From positions 1 through 64,000 of the forward strand of contig NZ_JADYVE010000009.1 in assembly GCF_020193655.1 (NCBI RefSeq): a DNA stretch of 64,000 nucleotides, written 5' to 3'. The first letter of the stretch is position 1. Each line of letters opens with the position of its first letter. Below, one piece after another: positions 24,962 to 33,408 of this stretch. A model generated the notes under the pieces. The model ran no database searches. It was given only the letters and a program-made list of their open reading frames with translations, and was not told the origin of the DNA. Origin of the DNA: Ensifer sp. IC3342 (GTDB lineage: Bacteria; Pseudomonadota; Alphaproteobacteria; Rhizobiales; Rhizobiaceae). The translations under genes were made by a program, and so were the position numbers.

Positions 24962-25590
24962 CCTATGCAGTGAAGGAACTGTTCAAAACCCTCCAGGGAG
25001 AGGGTGCGCAGGCTGGGCGGGCGGCAGTTTTCTGCCGTTTCGCGGGATGTAACCTATGGTCTGGTCGGGAGGAAGATCGAGAGAGGTCGATCTGCCAATT
25101 TTGCGATACCGACTTCATCGGCACGGATGGCATCGGCGGGGGTAAATTTGCGCACGCGGCAATGCTTTGCGCGGCGATCGAAAAGACTTGGGGACCTGAA
25201 ACGCGCGGACGCTTTGTTGTGTTCACCGGGGGTGAGCCACTGCTGCAACTCGATGCGGCATTGATCGAGGCCGTTCACGCCGCTGGATTTCAGATTGCCG
25301 TCGAGACCAACGGAACGATCGAAGCTCCAGCAGGGCTGGACTGGATCTGCGTTAGCCCAAAGGCAGGCTCCGAATTGAAACAGCGGCATGGAAACGAGTT
25401 GAAGCTTGTCTATCCACAGGTTGGTGCCGACCCGGACCAGTTCACGGACCTTGCCTTTGACCACCACTGGCTTCAGCCGATGGACGGGCCCCGGCGGCAG
25501 GAGAATACGGCATTAATCGCCGCCTATTGTCTCGACAACCCGCCCTGGCGCCTCAGCCTCCAGACGCACAAGATGATTGGTATCCCATGA
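24958..25590 (+). CDS. queE: 7-carboxy-7-deazaguanine synthase QueE
   Basis: A 210-residue radical-SAM enzyme that converts 6-carboxytetrahydropterin to 7-carboxy-7-deazaguanine in preQ0 synthesis. The cluster-binding cysteines are C31, C46 and C49, giving the unusual CX14CX2C spacing also known from Burkholderia-type QueE. The substrate-binding start KELFKTLQGEGAQAGRAAVF and the SAM-site FTGGEPLLQ near 90 are typical. It overlaps the DGQHR gene upstream and queD downstream by four bases each. Being inside the dpd operon, this copy most likely serves DNA modification rather than tRNA queuosine. Confidence 0.93.
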   Translation: MTYAVKELFKTLQGEGAQAGRAAVFCRFAGCNLWSGREEDRERSICQFCDTDFIGTDGIGGGKFAHAAMLCAAIEKTWGPETRGRFVVFTGGEPLLQLDAALIEAVHAAGFQIAVETNGTIEAPAGLDWICVSPKAGSELKQRHGNELKLVYPQVGADPDQFTDLAFDHHWLQPMDGPRRQENTALIAAYCLDNPPWRLSLQTHKMIGIP

Positions 25591-25943
25591 AGATCACGCA
25601 AGCCTTTACATTCGAAGCAGCACATAGATTGCCGAACGTTCCGAGCACCCACAAATGCCACCGGATGCACGGCCACTCCTATCGCGTGGATGTCCAACTC
25701 TCAGGGAACGTCGATCCCCACACAGGTTTCGTGATCGACTTTTTCGACGTCGAACGCGCTTTTAAGCCGCTTCTGGAGCAGTTGGACCACCATACCTTGA
25801 ATGACATCGACGGGCTCGAAAATCCGACGGCTGAAAACATCGCCATCTGGATCTGGGAGCGCGCAAAACCTCTTCTGGCGCAGTTGTCATCGATCAAGGT
25901 CTTTGAAACTCCTTTTTGCTGGGCGGAATATGATGGCGACTGA
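25587..25943 (+). CDS. queD: 6-carboxy-5,6,7,8-tetrahydropterin synthase QueD
   Basis: A 118-residue member of the 6-pyruvoyltetrahydropterin-synthase family. Zinc ligands are H13 (FEAAHRLP) and H28/H30 (HGHSY); the catalytic cysteine is C24 in HKCHRMHGH, and LDHHTLND and the [12 protein letters not shown] motif follow, as in QueD. It makes the pterin used by QueE. It overlaps queE by 4 bp and queC by 14 bp. Confidence 0.93.
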   Translation: MKITQAFTFEAAHRLPNVPSTHKCHRMHGHSYRVDVQLSGNVDPHTGFVIDFFDVERAFKPLLEQLDHHTLNDIDGLENPTAENIAIWIWERAKPLLAQLSSIKVFETPFCWAEYDGD

Positions 25944-26670
25944 ACGTCAGGACGGTGCACTGGTCCTTTTCTCCGGTGGTCAGGACTCCACCACATGCTT
26001 GGCGTGGGCACTCGATCGCTTCCAGCGCGTAGAGACCGTTGGCTTTGACTACGGTCAACGACATAGAGTGGAGTTGGACTGCAGAGCCAGGCTGCGGACT
26101 GCACTTGGCAAGATTGATCGCAACTGGCCAAACCGCCTCGGTGACGACCATACGATTTCGCTTTCGGCGCTCGGTGAGATCTCGGACACGGCGCTGACCC
26201 AAGACATCGAAATCGAAATGGCGAGCACCGGAATACCAAACACGTTCGTGCCCGGCCGTAATCTGATATTTTTGACATTCGCGGCCGCTCTTGCTTATCG
26301 CCGCGGGCTGAAGCACGTCGTTGGCGGCATGTGCGAGACCGACTTCTCCGGCTATCCCGATTGCCGTGATGACACGATCAAGGCGCTTCAGGTAGCTCTC
26401 AATCTCGGAATGGAGAGCCGCTTCGTGCTGGAGACGCCTCTCATGTGGATCGACAAAGCCGCGACCTGGCAGCTTGCAAAGAACCTGGGCGGGCAGCCAC
26501 TCGTCGACGTGATCATTGAAGATTCTCATACATGCTACCTCGGTGAACGCGGCCATCGGCATGACTGGGGCTTCGGATGTGGTGTGTGCCCCGCATGTGA
26601 ACTGCGCGCGAAAGGCTACACTAAATTCATCGCCGAAGACGCGGGCGGAACGGAGAATCCCAATGGGTGA
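25930..26670 (+). CDS. queC: 7-cyano-7-deazaguanine (preQ0) synthase QueC
   Basis: A 246-residue ATP-dependent enzyme turning 7-carboxy-7-deazaguanine into preQ0. The PP-loop reads [16 protein letters not shown] near 12-27, [15 protein letters not shown] is a family hallmark, and the zinc-binding cysteines are in the C-terminal motif (HTCYLGE, then [12 protein letters not shown]). Two adjacent ATG codons (25930 and 25933) are possible starts. With queE and queD this supplies preQ0; a GTP cyclohydrolase (folE) for the first step is not in the window and must come from elsewhere. Confidence 0.94.
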   Translation: MMATERQDGALVLFSGGQDSTTCLAWALDRFQRVETVGFDYGQRHRVELDCRARLRTALGKIDRNWPNRLGDDHTISLSALGEISDTALTQDIEIEMASTGIPNTFVPGRNLIFLTFAAALAYRRGLKHVVGGMCETDFSGYPDCRDDTIKALQVALNLGMESRFVLETPLMWIDKAATWQLAKNLGGQPLVDVIIEDSHTCYLGERGHRHDWGFGCGVCPACELRAKGYTKFIAEDAGGTENPNG

Positions 26671-27229
26671 GCCAGATCGCACACGCCGCATTGAAGGCGC
26701 AGTGTTTCTGCTTGCATTCACGGCCTGCATCCCTGCCGCGAACTTCATGATCGGGAATATTGGCACATTCTGCGTACCGAATGGGCCCTGCCTGATACCC
26801 GTCGGGTTTGGACTAACCGCTCCAAGCGGTGTGCTTCTTGTAGGCTTGGCGCTGGTTCTTCGCGACCTGGTGCAAAGACGCCTTGGCTTGATGTGGTCTG
26901 TCGGAGCAATCCTGATTGGTGCAATTTTGTCCACCACATTCGCGGCTCCGAGCCTTGCGGTCGCCTCTGCTTCGGCATTTCTTGCTTCGGAACTTGCCGA
27001 TCTCTTTGTTTTTACACCGTTGCAGCGCAAAGGGTTGATTGTGGCGGCGCTCTGCAGCAGCGTTGTCGGATTGATCGTCGATAGCGGAATGTTCCTTTGG
27101 CTCGCGTTCGGTTCCTTCGACTTCCTGACGGGCCAAATCCTGGGAAAGGCGATTATGGTTTTTGTCAGCCTTCCCTTCTTGTTCTTGCTTCGCAAACATG
27201 ACCGTAAACGGGGACTCTATCCTGCATGA
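26663..27229 (+). CDS. VUT-family (YhhQ-like) putative queuosine-precursor transporter
   Basis: A 188-residue integral membrane protein with about five or six hydrophobic segments (first at 10-30, [20 protein letters not shown]). The pattern [35 protein letters not shown] and [15 protein letters not shown] fits the VUT family (PF02592 type), known for uptake of 7-deazaguanine precursors such as preQ0/preQ1. It overlaps queC by 8 bp and the next gene by 4 bp. A precursor transporter inside an operon that also makes preQ0 is unusual and suggests use of both salvage and synthesis, or movement of a related base. Confidence 0.8.
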   Translation: MGEPDRTRRIEGAVFLLAFTACIPAANFMIGNIGTFCVPNGPCLIPVGFGLTAPSGVLLVGLALVLRDLVQRRLGLMWSVGAILIGAILSTTFAAPSLAVASASAFLASELADLFVFTPLQRKGLIVAALCSSVVGLIVDSGMFLWLAFGSFDFLTGQILGKAIMVFVSLPFLFLLRKHDRKRGLYPA

Positions 27230-28131
27230 CCAAAATCAACCCTGAGGATCCAGTCGGACCTTTTCAAGCAATCTGGCATGCGCTGCGCGGGTATCCGTTC
27301 GAACATTACCCGCAGGTTTCGCAGGACGGTGTTGTCAAACATCTTGAAACGGGGTTGGTGCTTGAACGGGCAGGCCGTGAACTGTCACAGTTGAAGACCG
27401 CGGTTGGCGGCGATGCTCTCGAGGCACCGCTAAAACTCGCTCGTCAGTCTCTCGACGAGGTTAAAGCGTTGACAGACTACCAAGACGGTAAGGCGACCAG
27501 ACTGCTAACGATTGTCACGTTCCTCAGCGCCTTTTCCGGCGTCCTTTTTAACCGGTTCTCTGACACCTATCCGCTGCAATTCTATCTGAGTGGCTTGTCC
27601 CTCGATAACAGGTCGACCTATAAGACGGCGCTCGTACCTTTGTCGTATGTGCTGTTCGCGGCGTTTGGGCTGTTGGCTGCATCCGGCGCGTTGGTGACCT
27701 TCCATGCGATCCGTGCCCGGTTTAGATATCCTCGGGTTGCAAGTGAGAAGGGCAAGCCTAAATCGTATGTATTTTTCAAGCCGATCGCCGAGGTCTCGCC
27801 AGAAGATTGGAGCAAGGCTTTTCTTGCTCCTGAGAATCCAGGGAAGTTAAATGAAGAACTACAGTTAAACTATCTTAAGAACTATATCACTGAGGCCTAC
27901 CTGGTCGCGACCAAGGTCGCCGACAAGCTGCGCTATCTAGAACCCGCGCAGCAATTGCAGTCTTGGGCGATCAAAGCACTGATCTTTTGGCTTCTGGCGC
28001 TGACCGTCACATTTATCTTTGTAAACCCGCCACAAAAGGATTCTAATGGTGTGATTCGAACGGCCATAGCCACCGACTGTGCCGCAGGTCAAAAAGATGC
28101 CCCACTCATCCCTAGCCAGCACTGCAGATAG
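27226..28131 (+). CDS. Membrane protein with DxKAT-LL motif, Pycsar/CBASS-effector-like
   Basis: A 301-residue protein. After a soluble helical N-terminus (1-85), the motif YQDGKATRLLTIVTFLSA leads into membrane helix 1, followed by helix 2 (about 138-165, VPLSYVLFAAFGLLAASGAL) and a third helix near the C-terminus (about 252-270, FWLLALTVTFIFVN). A D-x-K-A-x-x-LL sequence entering a transmembrane helix is typical of the membrane effectors of Pycsar and related nucleotide-signalling defence systems. No cyclase gene is adjacent, so that role is only a suggestion. It is translationally coupled (ATGA) to the transporter gene and overlaps the following HAD gene, which ties it to the dpd operon. 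Confidence 0.6.
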   Translation: MTKINPEDPVGPFQAIWHALRGYPFEHYPQVSQDGVVKHLETGLVLERAGRELSQLKTAVGGDALEAPLKLARQSLDEVKALTDYQDGKATRLLTIVTFLSAFSGVLFNRFSDTYPLQFYLSGLSLDNRSTYKTALVPLSYVLFAAFGLLAASGALVTFHAIRARFRYPRVASEKGKPKSYVFFKPIAEVSPEDWSKAFLAPENPGKLNEELQLNYLKNYITEAYLVATKVADKLRYLEPAQQLQSWAIKALIFWLLALTVTFIFVNPPQKDSNGVIRTAIATDCAAGQKDAPLIPSQHCR

Positions 28132-28891
28132 GTCTCATCGCGACCGCACGACTCCAGTTGTATGCCTGGATGCTGATAATACGTTGTGGGACACAGACGG
28201 AGTGTTCGCGGCAGCACAGCTTCGGCTGCTGGCAAACGTCATCACTGCGACCGGCATTGACATGGCGAAAGAGGATCGGTTGGGGTATGTGCGAGAGATC
28301 GACCAGGAGTTAGCATCGCGCCATCACCTTGGTCTTCGATATCCTGCTCGTTTGCTGATTGCAGCGCTCTGCCACAGGCTGATCGGTGATGATCCGGGCC
28401 TTGCCGCCCGAAAAACCTGGAAGGATCCTTCTACAATCCCGCTGGCGAAAGAAGTCGCCGAAGCGATTGAAAAGCAATATCTTTCAGATCTGAGCGTGAC
28501 GCCCAAACTTTTACCAGGAGTACGTACGGGACTGGAGCGATTGCACGATGCCGACGCAATCCTCGTTCTCGTCACGGAAGGCGGGCGCGACCGCGTTGGA
28601 AAGCTGCTTCGAGCAAACAAAATTGCCAGGTATATCAACCGCGTTATCGATGCGCCGAAGCGCAAAGAACTGTTCGTGCGGTTAAGACGTCTCTTCGGTT
28701 CTAATGGCTCTGTTTATATGATTGGCGACCAAATAACCCGTGACATTCAACCGGCCGGCGAAGCCGGCCTTCGAACCATTCATATTCCAGGTAAGTTTCG
28801 GCCGATCTGGGAGACCGGCGCTGCCGCTCCGACAATGCAGGAAGCGAGTACCTTCGAAGACGCCGCGAACGCGGTTCTTGCGCGTGCCTGA
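28097..28891 (+). CDS. HAD-superfamily hydrolase
   Basis: A 264-residue HAD phosphatase-like protein. Motif I is VVCLDADNTLWDTD (two catalytic Asp), motif II VLVTEGG (Thr), and motif IV MIGDQITRDIQPA, with a helical cap at about 50-140. It is the last gene of the run of overlapping genes; its start lies inside the membrane-protein gene (ATG 28097, or GTG 28079). Substrates of this family range from nucleotides to phosphosugars. Its linkage suggests removal of a phosphate from a nucleotide intermediate or signal, but nothing in the sequence proves it. Confidence 0.8.
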   Translation: MPHSSLASTADRSHRDRTTPVVCLDADNTLWDTDGVFAAAQLRLLANVITATGIDMAKEDRLGYVREIDQELASRHHLGLRYPARLLIAALCHRLIGDDPGLAARKTWKDPSTIPLAKEVAEAIEKQYLSDLSVTPKLLPGVRTGLERLHDADAILVLVTEGGRDRVGKLLRANKIARYINRVIDAPKRKELFVRLRRLFGSNGSVYMIGDQITRDIQPAGEAGLRTIHIPGKFRPIWETGAAAPTMQEASTFEDAANAVLARA

Positions 28892-28895
28892 GGCT

Positions 28896-29095
28896 CTACC
28901 GCTGGCTTGTCCTATGCTTTAGACGACTGATCCTCGTCAGGAGGCGAACCTCCCGCCGCACTATCTCTGCGTCGATCGCAGTACGGATAAAGCTGAGCCT
29001 GTCCTCGCCCTTCGCAGGTGTGCGTCCATTCGAGCCTTCGCGCCCTCCGGCAAGGTGAGATTGATATTTTCAGAAAACATCTTTTTGCGGCCCAT
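28896..29095 (-). pseudogene. Ribbon-helix-helix antitoxin-like gene, frameshifted
   Basis: From the ATG at 29095 the frame reads MGRKKMFSENINLTLPEGAKARMDAHLRR, the strand and first helix of a ribbon-helix-helix repressor. Restoring one base near 29000 continues GEDRLSFIRTAIDAEIVRRE to a stop at 28896-28898, a complete ParD/CopG-like protein of about 66 residues. As written the frame stops early after LRSTQR. No toxin gene is found next to it; the neighbouring sequence is IS debris. Confidence 0.6.
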
Positions 29096-29413
29096 GGATA
29101 GCCGGATCCCACGCACCCCCCACCTTGCGTATCCGGCCTTCTCGCCCATCATACTCCGTTGCGTAATGGAGCATGATTATGCAATCCTGCCCGGATACGC
29201 GGCCCTAGGCAACTGATTTCATTGCGTTTTCTGCGGCCTGTGCAACGCGTGCCCAAACGATCCAGACCGTGCGAAAAATCGCCAGAAGTATATGAGGCGG
29301 TGAATTTGCGCGGGTTTTCCGTCGGTTTGCGCGATATTTGGCTCACGGAGCCGTTCGAAGTGCCACTGAGAAACCTGTTCGACGCTCGAGCGCAAAATTG
29401 ACGGTAAGCTTGC
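29096..29413. other. Short region without recognised genes
   Basis: Between the antitoxin relic and the IS1182 remnant no gene, repeat or RNA could be identified. Part of it may be the end of the IS1182 element. Confidence 0.4.
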
Positions 29414-29871
29414 TCAATCCCATGCCTGGAGGGCCGCGATCATGCCCGGAATGCCGACGATGGTGATAGCCCGGCGTATGTTGTAGGCGAGAGCGGTCAG
29501 GCTGAACTCGCCACGGACATTCTCCAGGCGCCTCATGAGGAAGGCGCCCTGATTCATCCATTGCTTGATGGTGCCGAAAGGGTGTTCGACACTCTCTCGT
29601 CGAGGTCCAGAATCCCCGGACGCTTCGCCAGCCTTTCGGCCATGCGGTCGAGGACCGCTTCGGTTTCCAGCCGAGAGACGCATCGAAAGCGATTGCCGGT
29701 GCAACGCGCGCGCAGAGTGCAAGCCTTGCATGCATCGCGGTTGCAATAGTCGATCTTCACGTTGTCGCGTAAGCGACTTTTATAACGCGGCCGGAGGACC
29801 TCCCCATTGGGGCAGATGTAGACGCCCTTTTCGGGATCATACCGAAACTCGTCCTTGGAGAAGAAGCCTTC
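29414..29871 (-). pseudogene. IS1182-family transposase, C-terminal fragment
   Basis: Minus-strand pieces give the C-terminal part of an IS1182-type transposase: [20 protein letters not shown], a cysteine-rich CNRDACKACTLRARC segment, then after a frameshift near 29585 SVEHPFGTIKQWMNQGAFL with the conserved VEHPFGxIK motif and final helix (ALAYNIRRAITIVG). The matching N-terminal part lies at about 30706-31107, the two being separated by an IS3-family fragment. Confidence 0.8.
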
Positions 29872-30675
29872 ATGTGCCGCCGATCCGCGCACTCCACTTA
29901 TTATGACCACCCAGAAAGGCCGGCCGACGACACTGCGATCGTCGAAGCGATGTTCGCGATCTGCGACGAGTTCGAGTTCTACGGCTATCGCCGCGTCGGT
30001 GCGGCCCTGCGGCAGCAGGGTATTGTCGTGAACCACAAGAAGATTCGCCGCCTCATGCGCGAACACGATCTGCGGCCGAAGATCAGGCGACGTTTCATCG
30101 CCACGACCGACAGTGACCACGACGGCCCGATCTTCCCGAACTTGGCGAAGGACATCATCCCGAGCGGCCCCAACCAGCTTTGGGTCAGCGACATCACCTA
30201 TGTCTCGTTGCCGACGCGTTTCATCTACGTCGCCATCATCCTCGATGCCTGGTCGCGGTTGATCGTCGGTTACGCCATCGGTCGGTCGATCGACGCACGG
30301 CTGACGGTGGCAGCCTTGAAGGCGGCCATTGACAGAAGAAGGCCGCCGCACGGCGTGGTCCACCGTTCGGACCGCGGCTCGCAGTATGCTGCCGAGCTCT
30401 ACCGCGAGACACTGGCCGCCAACGGCCTAATCGGCTCGATGGGTCGCCGGGGAAACCCTTACGACAATGCCAAGGCCGAGAGCTTCATGAAAACGCTGAA
30501 GGTCGAGGCGGTCTATCCGATGGCATTCGAAACCTTCGAGGACATCACTGAACATATTCCCCAATTCATTGAGGAGGTCTACAACAAGCGCCGGCTCCAT
30601 TCAGCGCTCGGCTACTTGAGCCCCAAACAGTTCGAGGATCAACACATCCGGCAGACTGGCAAATCAGCAGCCTGA
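29872..30675 (+). mobile_element. IS3-family orfB transposase (rve integrase), inserted in IS1182
   Basis: A 267-residue frame with an HTH_21-type segment ([22 protein letters not shown]), the DDE integrase core (LWVSDITYV for the first Asp, [12 protein letters not shown] for the second, [16 protein letters not shown] for the Glu) and the end [18 protein letters not shown], as in IS3-family orfB products. The N-terminal few residues and the upstream orfA are missing, so the copy is truncated at its left end, although most of the catalytic protein is intact. It splits an IS1182-type transposase gene lying on the other strand. Confidence 0.85.
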
Positions 30676-30705
30676 TCCTTGTCCACCCCAAGGGGCGCAC
30701 TCCAC

Positions 30706-31107
30706 ATACAAGTCCAACTCGCGGCATAATTTTACGAACACCCGAAACACCTGCCGAAATGCCGATCGGTTTTCACGGCGGAAATCGGCGATCGTCTTGA
30801 AATCCGGCTTTAGATGCCGAAGCAGCCAGATCACCTCGACATTGCGACGGGTTTCCACCTCTAATCGGCGACTCGAGCGCACCCGATTCAAGTAGCCGTA
30901 GATATACAGCTTCAACAGGTCTGCGGGATCGTAGCCTGGTCGGCCTTTTGTGTTTGCCTGCGCGCGTCGAAAGCCGGCTTCATCGAGGTCCAGACCGTCA
31001 ACGAAGGCGTCGATGAAGCGAACCGGATTATCAAGCCCGACATAGTCGTCAACGGCCTCAGGAAGAAGCAAAAGCTGCGAGCGCTCAGTTCCAGAAATAT
31101 GTGCCAT
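30706..31107 (-). pseudogene. IS1182-family transposase, N-terminal fragment
   Basis: From the ATG at 31107 the frame gives MAHISGTERSQLLLLPEAVDD, the DUF772-type segment (GRPGYDPADLLKLYIYGYLN), RNVEVIWLLRHLKPDFKTIADFR and a helix up to LCRELDLY, then runs into the IS3 sequence and stops at 30664. It is the N-terminal third of the same transposase whose C-terminal part is at 29414-29871. Confidence 0.82.
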
Positions 31108-31235
31108 GCCGGATTCTATCCCGGCGCTACAGTCGATGGAATCTGTTCAGACCTACTTTCCACACAGTCTGGTTCGTTTGCGCAACGCTCAAATGCGCGT
31201 AGTATCCTCACGCCCGAGAAGCTGCGATTAGGTGT

Positions 31236-31445
31236 ATGACTATGATGAAGGCGATCTGGCCAGAACCTTCGGACCCGGAAAGCATGATGGAAGCCGCGAT
31301 TGACCTGTTCGGCGACGAGGCAGCGACTGCCGTGGCGCATTGCGGTCTTGAGGCCTGGACCGACGGGCGAGCAGACGATTTCGCATTCTGGGTCGACATT
31401 TTCCGCAGTCTGACTGGGATGACTTCGGCCGGCGCCGGAAATTAA
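31236..31445 (+). CDS. Small hypothetical protein, 69 residues
   Basis: A short acidic frame (MTMMKAIWPEPSDPESMMEA, then GDEAATAVAHCGLEAWTDGR). The composition and an amphipathic helical pattern look protein-like, and similar 60-70 residue acidic proteins are common in rhizobial genomes as conserved hypotheticals. No ribosome-binding site of note precedes it. Function unknown. Confidence 0.45.
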   Translation: MTMMKAIWPEPSDPESMMEAAIDLFGDEAATAVAHCGLEAWTDGRADDFAFWVDIFRSLTGMTSAGAGN

Positions 31446-31787
31446 GCGGACTGGTCGGTGCGACGCTTGTCCGTCGATAGCCATTGATTTTGCGCGATGC
31501 AGGCTGCTTCGGCTTCTTGCGGTGCAGCGCCCGCGGCATTATATCCGTTGTAACTTGTTGCATCTGCGTATGTGCAGAATATCTAATTGAGCTCGATTAG
31601 GTCTGATTGGCGCGCGTTGCGTCTCATTAGCGTCCATTTCCTGCGGCGTTTATCGTTTCGTATTGACTTGTGCGCATGCGTGGCGCATACATAAATTACT
31701 CCGGCGTGACCGATTAGATATTATGGTTGCGCCGGCATACAAAGGGCTCCCGCGGGAGCCCTTGCTACTTTTAGGGTTGGGGGATCT
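31446..31787. other. Region without a gene, holding a strong palindrome before the NYN gene
   Basis: About 340 bases, richer in A and T than the neighbours. It carries the 22-bp perfect palindrome described separately at 31742-31763. No RNA gene or ORF with family likeness was seen. Confidence 0.45.
31742..31763. terminator. 22-bp perfect palindrome, hairpin in the leader of the NYN gene
   Basis: The sequence AAGGGCTCCC-GC-GGGAGCCCTT is a perfect inverted repeat able to form a GC-rich hairpin, followed by a T-rich stretch (TGCTACTTTTAGGG). It ends 24 bases before the likely TTG start of the NYN-domain gene. It can be the terminator of a short upstream transcript, an attenuator in the leader, or a protein-binding palindrome. 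Confidence 0.5.
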
Positions 31788-32639
31788 TTGGGGCGCTCTG
31801 CTATTTTCGTCGACGCGGGCTATCTGTTCGCGCAGGGGAGCACTGCACTCACCGGTAACAAAGTCGCTAGGGCGAAGTTGTCACTCTCGGCGAGGTCAGT
31901 CATTGAGGAACTGAAGGCGTTCTGTTCCACGAAAGCCCCTACTGGGTCACTGCTGCGCATTTACTGGTACGATGGAATAAGACCAGGTGTAGCGATGAGC
32001 GCTGATCAGACTGCAATCGCCGACATGGATGACATCAAGTTGCGCCTCGGTTTCATTAATGGGCAGGGGCAGCAAAAGGGCGTAGATTCGCTTATCGTGA
32101 CTGACTTGATAGAGTTGGCACGGCAAAGGGCTATCTCTGAGGTGGTGCTGCTGTCTGGCGATGAAGATGTCCGAGTCGGCGTGCAGATTGCTCAGAACTA
32201 TGGGGTTCGGGTTCATTTGCTGGGCATTCATCCGGCGCGAGGGTCGCAGTCGCCGACCCTCCGGCAGGAAGCCGACACCACCTCTGAATGGGACAAGCTC
32301 ACCGTCGAAAAGTTTCTGTCGCTGCGGTCCGTTCACCAGCCTGCAATGACCGCTATAGCGGCATCGCCCGCCAAAGCGGCGGTACCCGCCGCAGAAACTG
32401 CCGATGATGATAATGGACTTATCATTGCTGCCGCGTGCTCTTTCGTCGCAGATCTCCAAGAGGCCGACCTTCAGGCAATTGAAATCTTCTGGAAGGATAA
32501 CAGGGGAGTTCCCCCCGAATTCGACGGCAGGCTCCTGGCCCAAACGGCTGAGAAGATCAGCAGGCGTTTAGAGAAGGCCGAGATGAGAGTACTCCGTTCG
32601 CGGTTTCGAGAGGAGGTCTTAAAGCGACGAGAAGGGTAG
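31788..32639 (+). CDS. NYN-domain (PIN-like) ribonuclease-type protein
   Basis: A 283-residue protein. Residues 1-165 form a NYN/DUF88 domain: AIFVDAGYLF (first Asp), KGVDSLIVTDLIELA (second acidic cluster) and VVLLSGDEDVRVGVQIAQ (third acidic cluster), the arrangement of PIN-like metal-dependent nucleases of the LabA group. A low-complexity Ala-rich linker (about 187-205) leads to a helical C-terminal domain. The TTG at 31788 is proposed as start because GGGGGATC precedes it and the domain begins at once. It lies alone between IS debris and a RES/Xre toxin-antitoxin pair, in a defence-like neighbourhood; its RNA target is unknown. Confidence 0.8.
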   Translation: MGRSAIFVDAGYLFAQGSTALTGNKVARAKLSLSARSVIEELKAFCSTKAPTGSLLRIYWYDGIRPGVAMSADQTAIADMDDIKLRLGFINGQGQQKGVDSLIVTDLIELARQRAISEVVLLSGDEDVRVGVQIAQNYGVRVHLLGIHPARGSQSPTLRQEADTTSEWDKLTVEKFLSLRSVHQPAMTAIAASPAKAAVPAAETADDDNGLIIAAACSFVADLQEADLQAIEIFWKDNRGVPPEFDGRLLAQTAEKISRRLEKAEMRVLRSRFREEVLKRREG

Positions 32640-32712
32640 AGTTGCCTGCTGAGAATATCACTGTGAATAAGCAGAAGGCGAAAATGTAGGTGTGTTCTGC
32701 TAGATTTAATAC

Positions 32713-33405
32713 TCACACGGCAAATGCATCATCCGCGCCACACAATACCTCTGGGCGAATTTCTTTGCCTGCATCATCAAAGGCATAAAGAAGGGATACT
32801 CGGGCACCATTCCAAACGTAGCGGTAATGGACTGTCTGAATCGTTCGGCCAAGAACGTCGCCTCGGAGTACCGCAATGCAAATGGCTGAGGGCCGCTCCG
32901 GCGGATGATAAATCACGCCGTCCGCGCCTTCGGGCACCGAACCTCCCAATCTCCAGCGTTCCTCGCACGATAGATCGATCGGATACTTTCGAAAATCGAT
33001 GAACCGCCCGCTCACCGGTGTCTTGAGCAATCGCATATCGAGGCCGATTGGCGCTTCCTTGGTTCGCGACAAGAAGGCCTGACGACGCTCGACAGACATA
33101 GCGAGGGCGGTCTGACGATCGTCTGCCAATTCCAGTGCCGGGCGACTACCGTCGAAAAAGCGGCTTCCCTCCGGGTTCAGGTACTTGAAGGGAGCCAGGT
33201 TCCAGTTCTGCAGCCTCGGCGCCCTCGGATCGGTATGAGCGGATAGCAGCCGGCTCTCCGACTGGAGACGCGGATTCGTCTTGTTCTCTATTTCGACAAG
33301 TGCCTCGATCTTGTCCTCGCTGACCAATCCTTCGTACACCGCGACTGGCGGGAACCGTGACGGAATTAGTCGATAAAACTCGTCCTGGATGGCGACCTCA
33401 TCCAT
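32713..33405 (-). CDS. RES-domain toxin (NAD-degrading type)
   Basis: A 230-residue RES-family protein. Family marks are NPEGSRFFDGSRPALELADD near 84, the R-Q-x-F-L helix, LDMRLLKTPVSGRFIDFR, DGVIYHPPERPSAICIAV and the C-terminal VHYRYVWNGARVSLLY. RES toxins act on NAD+ and are held by an Xre/MbcA-type antitoxin. The partner antitoxin gene lies 3 bp upstream on the same strand. The N-terminal 60 residues are longer than in minimal RES domains. Confidence 0.85.
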   Translation of the reverse strand: MDEVAIQDEFYRLIPSRFPPVAVYEGLVSEDKIEALVEIENKTNPRLQSESRLLSAHTDPRAPRLQNWNLAPFKYLNPEGSRFFDGSRPALELADDRQTALAMSVERRQAFLSRTKEAPIGLDMRLLKTPVSGRFIDFRKYPIDLSCEERWRLGGSVPEGADGVIYHPPERPSAICIAVLRGDVLGRTIQTVHYRYVWNGARVSLLYAFDDAGKEIRPEVLCGADDAFAV

Positions 33406-33408
33406 TTG

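Noticed and set aside
25894..27195. 433-codon minus-strand frame opposite queC and the transporter gene
   Set aside because: Antisense to two genes with clear motifs; translation has no domain.
27226..28131. Complete Pycsar defence system
   Set aside because: No pyrimidine cyclase gene is adjacent; only the membrane motif is similar, so it was not called as a system.
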